This document shows, piece by piece, positions 57,212 to 64,000 of a stretch of DNA of 64,000 bases (within the stretch, counting starts at the first letter, position 1; each line of letters opens with the position of its first letter). The notes under the pieces are model-generated. The model was not told the DNA's origin. It worked only from the letters and a program-made list of their open reading frames with translations, and did not search any database. This DNA comes from Fomes fomentarius (taxonomy: Eukaryota > Basidiomycota > Agaricomycetes > Polyporales > Polyporaceae). The position numbers were made by a program, and so were the translations under genes. The stretch is taken from assembly GCA_022606135.1 (NCBI GenBank), contig JABYQN010000003.1:62001-126000 (forward strand), given 5' to 3'.

Positions 57212-58471
57212 ATGTACCCTTCGAATAGCGCCAAGATTCCCCATCTTTCTTACGAATTGCCCTTCACCTCTCCCAAGGACTGCGATCAGGACCAGCTAGG
57301 ACCCGGTGTCATTCTAAAGAGACGTCAAGTGAAGGAGCTAGAGGAACTATACGTATTGAGGAAGAAGGTATTCGGAACTATTCTTTGTCCCGACGGTATC
57401 GCTGAGTAGCACTGGCATCCGGCGTGGTAGGGATGGGAAGACAAAGGACTTGATGATCACTTCAGAAGGATGCGCCAGACTGCAGATAATGCAGACGAGG
57501 ACACCGAACGCACGTTCTACCAGCAGATGCTACACATCGCAGGCGAACTGGACAAAGAGGCGAACTTCGTCCCTCGCAAGGCGCATCGTTTCGAGTTCCT
57601 TGACATCGGGTACGTCTTATCTATCATGTCGGCGCCTGCGTTTCCTCTTCTCCACCGATTCCAACGTCGAGCCAGTTGTGCTCCAGGGGGTTTCACCTCC
57701 TACATTCTCCGAAAGAACGAGCGAGCGAACGGGACAGGCATCACTTTGCCCAAGTCAGCAGGCGGGCACCCATTCCTAGTCGAACCCCGCTATCTTCGGC
57801 GCTATAAGCTCATAGAACAGGACATCCTGCAGTACGACTATGCCCGCGAGTCCGAGTCCGCTGGTCACCACCGTGGATCCTTGAAACCCATTCCTGAGGA
57901 CGTGAAGGGACGTTTCGCGCTCGTGATACTGGACGGCCACGCTCTCCGCACTTATGAACACGGCTATGAGATGGAGTCCGACGAGCTCCGGGCAGCGCAC
58001 AATGTGTATCGCTGCCGCCTGCCGATCGCCCAGTTCATCCTCGCTCTGGGAGCCGTCTCCCCCGGCGGGACCATGCTCGTACGACTCTCCCACATCGAAT
58101 TCTTCCCTGCCGCGCAGTTTCTCTGCATGCTTGACGAGCTATCGGAGTCCATCGTCGTGCACAAGCCGCGCGCCATACACGCCAAACGCGCGACATTCTA
58201 TGTCATCGCCAAGGGCGTCGGTCGCCCCGGGCTCCGCGGGCAGCTCAGGGAACGCTACCTGGAGGAGCTGAGGAAGCTCTGGGTCGAGCTCGGATTGGGC
58301 GGGCCTTATGGACGGGGCAGGGTGATGGTTCCAAGGGATCTCGACTTCATCGCAAGCTCGAACGAGATCCTCGATGGCTATCTTGACCGGTTGATCGAGC
58401 TGGGCCGAGCAGTCTGGATGACGCAGACGCGTGCTCTTCGTAAGCTTTTCAGGTCTCAAGGAATTGAGTGA
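57212..58471 (+). CDS. FtsJ-like SAM-dependent methyltransferase B, 376 aa
   Basis: Tandem paralogue of gene A with the same three-exon structure (57212-57367, 57431-57609, 57676-58471) and the same intron phases. Splicing restores FLDIGCAPGGFTSYILRKN. Further motifs are GTGITLPKSAGGHPF, KLIEQDILQYDYARESES, ALVILDGHALRTYEHGYEM and AVSPGGTMLVRLSHIEFF. The residue after the central strand is again Arg (VRLSH). The helical C-terminal part has RYLEELRKLWVELGLGG and VPRDLDFIASSNEILDGYLD. The two proteins differ mainly at the N-terminus and in the insertion after QDILQY, suggesting diverged substrates or regulation under conserved catalysis. Confidence 0.87.
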
Positions 58472-58939
58472 CTGGTGTGTCCCGCTTGGATCTTCGTCGC
58501 CATGCACTGTGCGTTGTACGCCGGTGTATGTTGATGGTGTATCAGTACATCTTCGTATTTCTCCATGTGTTACGACGCGGACTTCGACGATGAGGTACTC
58601 CCTGTGCTCGTGTTGGGACAATTTCTTTCTTCTGTACTGTTTGCCATGTTGTCGCATTGCTGTGAAGATATCGTCGTTGTCAATCATGCATATGACGATT
58701 ATGTAGACAAATGGAGACGATACAGTATTTACCTGTAACGCACATGTCCAGACTGCATGGCGCATGCAGCGACACAGATATTGATGCAGCTCCAAGCTGC
58801 AAATATGAGGGATATGATACTAATACAATCGTGCTGACGTACAACAAGAAGCCAAGAAACGCGTGAGGGGTCCGTTTGACAGATTAGCCACAAGCATGAA
58901 CATCGTCTCTCCATCCCGTCGCCGAGTGATACCGGGGTA
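58472..58939. other. Intergenic between converging 3' ends
   Basis: Contains 3' flanks of FtsJ-like gene B and of the sugar porter. No gene recognised. Confidence 0.4.
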
Positions 58940-61464
58940 CTACACTTTCCGCTCAGATGACTCTTCCGAGACTGGTGAGCGGGCGTCATTTTCGAGCACT
59001 GCAGCAAACCCACTGTCAGTACCACTTGCACAGCCCCAAGCGTAGTGACCAACAACGTACCGCGTTCCTGGGCAGCGATGTCGGCCTTGCGCTTCTCTGC
59101 TTGCACAGATCCAAAGATGACGTCCATCTCTTCCAGACTGCGACCCTTCGTCTCGGGGATAAGTCTACAAGGAGAAATGACGTCATCGTCAGCTTCTTTC
59201 CTCTCATGGCCTTCGCCTTGGGGGTTAACAGGTTGGGCTGAACTTACAGAGAGAAGACGGCCATGCCGCCGAGGTTGATTGTACCGAACATGAAGAAGAT
59301 CTTGTATCCCAGCTTGGTCACGAGCGTGGGCGTCACCTTCGCGACGACGAAGTCTGGATAGGAGAATTGAGCGGGTCAGCGAAGTCTCAGGGGCACATGA
59401 TGAGTGGTCAAAATGGTGACGTGAGCAGGGAAAGACGGAAGCAGTGCCAATCTAATACGATACGGATGCGAGATGTAATACAGGACTTACTGAACAGCCA
59501 CTGAGAAGCACTCGCCGCAGCGAGACCATAATGCCGTGTCCGCGTCGGGAAAATATCGGATACATACACCCATCTACCCACGCACAATGACGGATCAACA
59601 GCGTAATCAGCGCGAAGGAAATGCAGCATGCAGCTTCGCGCACTCACGGAAGGGGACCCCATCCCAAGGAGTAAAAGCAAACGTAAATGTACAGCATGGC
59701 GGCCATAGCCTTGCTTGCTGGTGGTGGTGGTAGGTTGTCCACTGGGTTCGGCGGCGGGAATTCCTTGAGAAGGGCCCCGATGATGAAGAAGAGGATGCCC
59801 ATGCCCATGGCAGAGATGAAGAGCGAGAGCTTGCGTCCGAGCGAGTCGACCAGGAAGAATACGAAGAAGGCCGTCGATATGACCTTCATGATCCCGTAGA
59901 TTCCGGACGCGAGCAAGGAGGTGGTGGGCCCCGTGTATCCGATCTACCATCGAAATCGAGTGAGATACCCAGAGATGGCCAGATGGGTACGCGTTACTCA
60001 CCGACGAGAAGATCCGAGGGGCGTAATACCCAACGGAATTCTGACCACTCCATTGCTGAAGAATGAAAATCACGATAGCGATGACGAACCGGATCCAGTT
60101 CCCCTTCCCCAAGAACGCCTCCTTCACACCCAATCCCTGTCTTGCATCTTGCTCCTCTGCGATCGCGGCTTCGATCTCAGCCATCTCTGCGCGCACCGAA
60201 TGGTCGTCAACAGGTAGACGACGAAGGTACGCGAGGTTGGTGACGGCCTCGTCGATACGCCCTTTCGACGCGAGCCAACGGGGTGATTCTTTCACAGTGA
60301 GAAGGCCGAATGCCATCAAGCCGGCAGGGACAAGCTGGAAGCCGAAGGGTATCCGCCAGACGCCAAAACCGGTCTTGACGTGCTCACTGACTCCCACTAA
60401 CGAGTCATCAAGGACGGACCGTACGTTAGCTTCAACACCCTTTTAAACATAAAATGCTTGGAGGGGGGCGTACGATTTATGAAGTACGAGAGCATGACAC
60501 CGACGGCGACCATGATCTGGAACATGCCCGTGATCCGTCCACGCACGTCCTTTGGTGAGCACTCTGATACGAACGCTGGAGCGACGGCCGATATCGCCCC
60601 TATTCCTATCCCAGCAATTACACGCCCGGCATAGATGTATCCCAGACCGCGTGAGCCCCCGGCCACAGTTTGCAGAACCTATCATAAGTAGCGAAGGCCA
60701 AACGTAAACGCGCAGGCGGTCAACAGCTAGGCACGACGGGTGGAGTGAAGCGGTGACCACTTACGGCACCGACTGAGAAAACCAGGGTCCAGATGAAAAG
60801 CGACCACTTCCTACCGATTGCGGCTGTATAGGACAAACGAAGCCCCTATCAGTCTCTCTTCTCGTGCGAACCGTTACGTTCAAAGTTTGAGTATGCAATC
60901 GCGCTGGTGCAGCCAGGATAGACTGGATGAGGTAAGCTGTAGGAAGCAGGCGCGTGCGGTGTCCACATGACCGCCTCCCCGCAGTGGATCAAACTCACGA
61001 CGGCAGGACGCCGAACGAGCCCGCGCGGTGCGCTAGGGCCCATCCACACTAACAGCTGAAACTCGAAACACAACACATACCTGACAGCGGCGCGCTGCCG
61101 AGCGCACCAAAGAATGCGCCGGCTTGGAGAACGGAGACAACATTTGAGCTGATGTTGTCAGACTTCTTCGTGTCCGTGTGCCCCGATGCGTCGGTGATGC
61201 CGAAATGAATCTGGAAGTACTCTTGCGAGACCACTCCTCCACCGACACCGCTGCGTGCAGTGAGTGAGCCTCGCCGGACACAGGGGAGACACTAGGTGGG
61301 CCATGTGAGGTGTACTCACGTATCATATCCGAACAACACGATACCCCAGTACGCGATGAACGCGAGCCCTGAACAGCACGAGTCTGTCAGCGAGACAGCT
61401 AAGATGAGATAGAGGCAGACGTACAGTAGACCCGGATATTCTGGAAGACACTCTGCTTGCTCAT
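58940..61464 (-). CDS. MFS sugar porter, about 540 aa
   Basis: Plasma-membrane sugar/H+ symporter family with 12 predicted helices. The start ATG at 61464 opens MSKQSVFQNIRVY; exons 61425-61464 and 61320-61368 join to give WLAFIAYWGIVLFGYDT, followed by GVGGGVVSQEYFQIHFG. Family motifs in order are AGRVIAGIGIGAISAVAPAF then VSECSPKDVRGR, KESPRWLASKGR, ILQQWSGQNSVGYYAPRIF, LVDSLGRKLSLFISAMGMG, WVYVSDIFPTRTRHYGLA and LIPETKGRSLEEMDVIFG. The tail exon ends ARSPVSEESSERKV with a stop at 58940-58942. About ten introns of 50-130 bp are present; limits of the inner exons are approximate. All signature residues of sugar porters are intact. Substrate (hexose, quinate or other) cannot be assigned by reading. 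Confidence 0.9.
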
Positions 61465-62589
61465 CGTGAAGAGGCAGCACGATGGTCGAGTGCAGAGAGA
61501 CTGTGGACGTAGCCTGAGAGGAGGAGCGGGGCAATTCCAACACGCGAACCTTAATCCACCTCTCCGGTTTATGTACCGCGGCGGCACGCGCACCCGAGTT
61601 TCATGGGCGGTTGGATCAAGATTACGGGGAATCTGTCCCTACGCAGAATGCAATGAAGGGGAGCCCATGGGAACGTCCCCGGCCCGCGGGCCTCATCTGG
61701 AGGACGATCAGGAAGTGTGTCTGTGCCTCTGGAAGTGTGCAAGTGACCAGATGACTGACCTTCGCGAACTATAGTCCCGCATGCTCCCGCAGATTAAATT
61801 AGACGCTTGCCCGCCGTGTGCCGTGACAACGAGATGTAAGGCTCTCTTCACTCCTCTCACCACTGCACAACGCCGACTCGTTATGACAAATGTCTGCCCT
61901 GCGGCCCGCGGGTCTGTTCTGTGGGACCGGTGTCGCTAGATAGCCGAAGAGATGTATGGGAGGCTTGAAATGAGTGGCACTGTGGGGAACGTGAATTTGA
62001 TCCGGAGATCGGAGTAGCAGAATACAACTCCGTACCGTGACATGCACTGTAGTCAGACAGATGTGCCACTGTCTGCGTTCCGTCAGGGTCATTCGTATGA
62101 ATGGAACCGCTATACGATCCGAAAGGTGCACAGGTCGCTGACACGACAGAGCTATGGATTCCATGAAACCAAGCGACTAACGAGGACCCTAGACGGTCCG
62201 GGTAGTAGATCGGACCCATCGCAGGGGGCGCCGGGCATTGCGAGCCTCACGTAGTCTCCTCAGCAGAAGTACGTGAAGACGAACATGGCAAGTCGGTCGT
62301 GCGATGCAGAGACGAGTAGTCAGCTTCAGGAAGACACGAGCTCAGAAATAGGACTCACCTACGGCACCCAAGTCCCATCGCAACAATCGGTAGGGGTGTA
62401 TCCTGGGTGTATCAGCTGTCGCGGCTGAGACGGGTACAAAATGAATCGAATTGATACAGAGCAAAGAGTTAACTGGTACATATATGCGAGCGCCGGGGCA
62501 ACAAGATAGGTGCCTAGATATTCGTGAGGAGTCGTTACTATATGAACACAGTCCGTGCCAGCTTCAGGGCAGCACCTCACCTCACCTCC
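61465..62589. other. Intergenic, no gene recognised
   Basis: About 1.1 kb. Minus-strand frames at 61799-62219 overlap one another in different phases and have no motif. The left end is the sugar-porter promoter. Confidence 0.4.
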
Positions 62590-63498
62590 TCACCTCCTCA
62601 GCCTGAACCAGTCCGGAATCGCCCTCCACAACCTCTCGCGCTCCTTCGCAGCCCACGCCTCGAGCGCATACGCACACGCCGCGCAATCCGAGAACTCGGC
62701 GCTCTTCAGCTGCCCGAGCTCCTCGGCCACATACAGCGGGTCCGCACAGCCCCGTTCCCTGTCAAACAGGTAGTGCTGCGTCGCGAGGTCGACGAGCTCG
62801 CTCAAGTCCTTCTTGCACGCGGCTGGAGTCGAGCACGCTGGTCGACTGTTGCTCCGCCCAGCTACCCCTCGCCCTCCCCGCCTGCGCCCATCCCAACGAT
62901 GCCGAACCCGCCCACTCCGCCGTTCATCGCATGCAAGCCCGATCGTGAGCGGCGGTGAGACTGCTCGAACGAGGCGTGCTCCATGTTCTGTATGAGCGCG
63001 GTCACAGCGTGCTGTGCAGCTTCCTTCCCGAGTGCCAGCCGCTGCATGTCTGCCGGGGAGAGCGTGTGCGAAAGCGAGATGGCGGACGATGACGGGATGA
63101 GGGGGTCGAGGGGGTCTCCTGGGGAAGGCTCAAAGATCTGCGTGAAGGTATATCGCGAGAGCTCGTAGAACGCGGCGGGAAGAAGCTCGTCCGCGCCTAT
63201 TTCGCGAGCGAGATTGATTATGGCCTGCACAATGCGATAAGCATACCTAGTGCATATATCTCTGAGGGCACTCACGATAGGATGTGGATATCGATGCCCT
63301 CTCGGTTTGCCCGTCTCGACCTCGTGCGTGCGTGCAAGGTCCTCGCGAGCGTCCCATCCCTTCAGTGTAGACGGCCATGCAGCACGGATGTGCGCGAGTG
63401 CCTTGGTACGGATAGACTCTTCGATAACATACTTGCTCGTGAGTCGGACGACGCCGGAGACAGCTACGAAGTCCTCTCGATCGTTATTGCCAAAATTT
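62590..63498 (-). CDS. BTB/POZ-type protein, C-terminal part; 5' end unresolved
   Basis: Typical agaricomycete BTB-protein C-terminal arrangement. A first block (63290-63498) reads DREDFVAVSGVVRLTSKYVI, with AHIRAAWPSTLKGWDARE, the usual segment after the BTB fold. After an intron, INLAREIGADELLPAAFYEL and LSPADMQRLALGKEAAQHAV follow. The last block is CKKDLSELVDLATQHYLFDR, with CADPLYVAEELG and SDCAACAYALEAWAAKERE, ending WFRLRR. A frame change between 62862 and 62830 needs a short intron I could not place, or is a frameshift. The BTB domain itself should lie at 63500-64000 or beyond but is not recognisable there, so the gene may be truncated or extend past the right edge. Confidence 0.7.
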
Positions 63499-64000
63499 CT
63501 GGTGAATCAAGGCATGTCAGCATGATGGTAGACCTTCTACCCGGACGTTAAGCAGAGGGCGCCATTGGAGAGAAGGAAGATACAACGGAACACAGACCGG
63601 GTAGGTCTGACGATCTGGTGGATTTCGCAAAAGTGTCTCTGGATCCGTCAAGGTATCGATGACTACTTGTCATACTCAGTTCATTCAAGGATTAGAGCGT
63701 GTGGGGAACATCTGTCGAGGACACCGCTAGGTACATGCGCATGTACGCATGTGTAATATCCTAACTCTGTCAGCCAATACTATCCTACCTCCCGACACAT
63801 CAATGCGCAAATCGATGGTGTATTGCTGAGGATCAAGACACAACAGCGTATCCCCAGAACAAAGGCCGAGTGCTGCACGCTCCCGTCCATCTACGTTGAG
63901 TCTCTTGAACAGGTGCGGGCCCAGCAATGCAATACCTCTGAGCTCCCATTGCTACCACACGAACGTTCACGTTTCACTTCCCGGTCACTTAAGATGCACG
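63499..64000. other. Right edge: upstream region of the BTB-type gene
   Basis: No recognisable BTB fold or other domain. A minus-strand frame at 63727-63927 with an in-frame ATG has no clear family match; it might be a 5' exon of the neighbouring gene. Confidence 0.35.

Noticed and set aside
61799..62219. Two overlapping ~115-codon minus-strand frames
   Set aside because: Mutually exclusive phases, no recognisable domain, no promoter signal.
1..64000. Biosynthetic gene cluster or integrated transposon
   Set aside because: No backbone synthase, reverse transcriptase, transposase or terminal repeats were recognised; duplications look segmental.

Overview
The window is nuclear DNA from a filamentous basidiomycete, most likely an agaricomycete (wood-decay type such as Polyporales; the order is inference). 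The evidence is many short GT-AG introns of about 45-100 bp, moderate GC, TATA boxes 45-90 bp upstream of start codons, and characteristic families: a Ure2p-like glutathione transferase, NACHT NTPases, agaricomycete multi-pass membrane proteins, C2H2 regulators, a BTB protein and FtsJ-like methyltransferases. No tRNA, rRNA, CRISPR array or intact transposon was recognised.

Left part (1-18 kb), mostly housekeeping and metabolic genes: the 5' part of an XPF/Rad1 DNA-repair endonuclease (minus, running off the left edge), a decayed and an intact Ure2p-like GST, a 167-aa unknown protein, an 8-exon multi-pass membrane protein, a partial duplicate of the 167-aa gene abutting a 5'-truncated membrane-protein gene, the mitochondrial phosphate carrier divergent from RIB3 (riboflavin synthesis), and a secreted type-B carboxylesterase whose second intron has an AT instead of a GT donor.

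Centre (18-52 kb), accessory and NLR-rich: a relic of an NLR 3' end; three copies of an unknown ~150-aa protein family around a gene with a PD-(D/E)XK-like nuclease signature; a second GST relic; then two minus-strand NACHT genes (1228 and 789 aa) and two plus-strand NACHT genes (788 and 840 aa). The last two are a tandem duplication, with five identical consecutive exon lengths. Three of the four share an N-terminal exon with a hydrophobic PVPGL-type motif and a helical N-terminal domain; all share a short C-terminal tail; none shows WD40, ankyrin or TPR repeats. Between the two pairs lie a secreted cysteine-containing protein and a 2117-aa acidic disordered protein with a hydrophobic C-terminal tail.

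Right part (52-64 kb): a C2H2 zinc-finger protein with a hairpin-embedded TATA box, two tandem FtsJ-like methyltransferases, an MFS sugar porter and a BTB-type gene at the edge.

Gene models were assembled by hand from reading frames and splice signals. Where all exon lengths are given, the frame was checked across each junction. The NLR-rich centre looks like a birth-and-death immune cluster; its function is inference.
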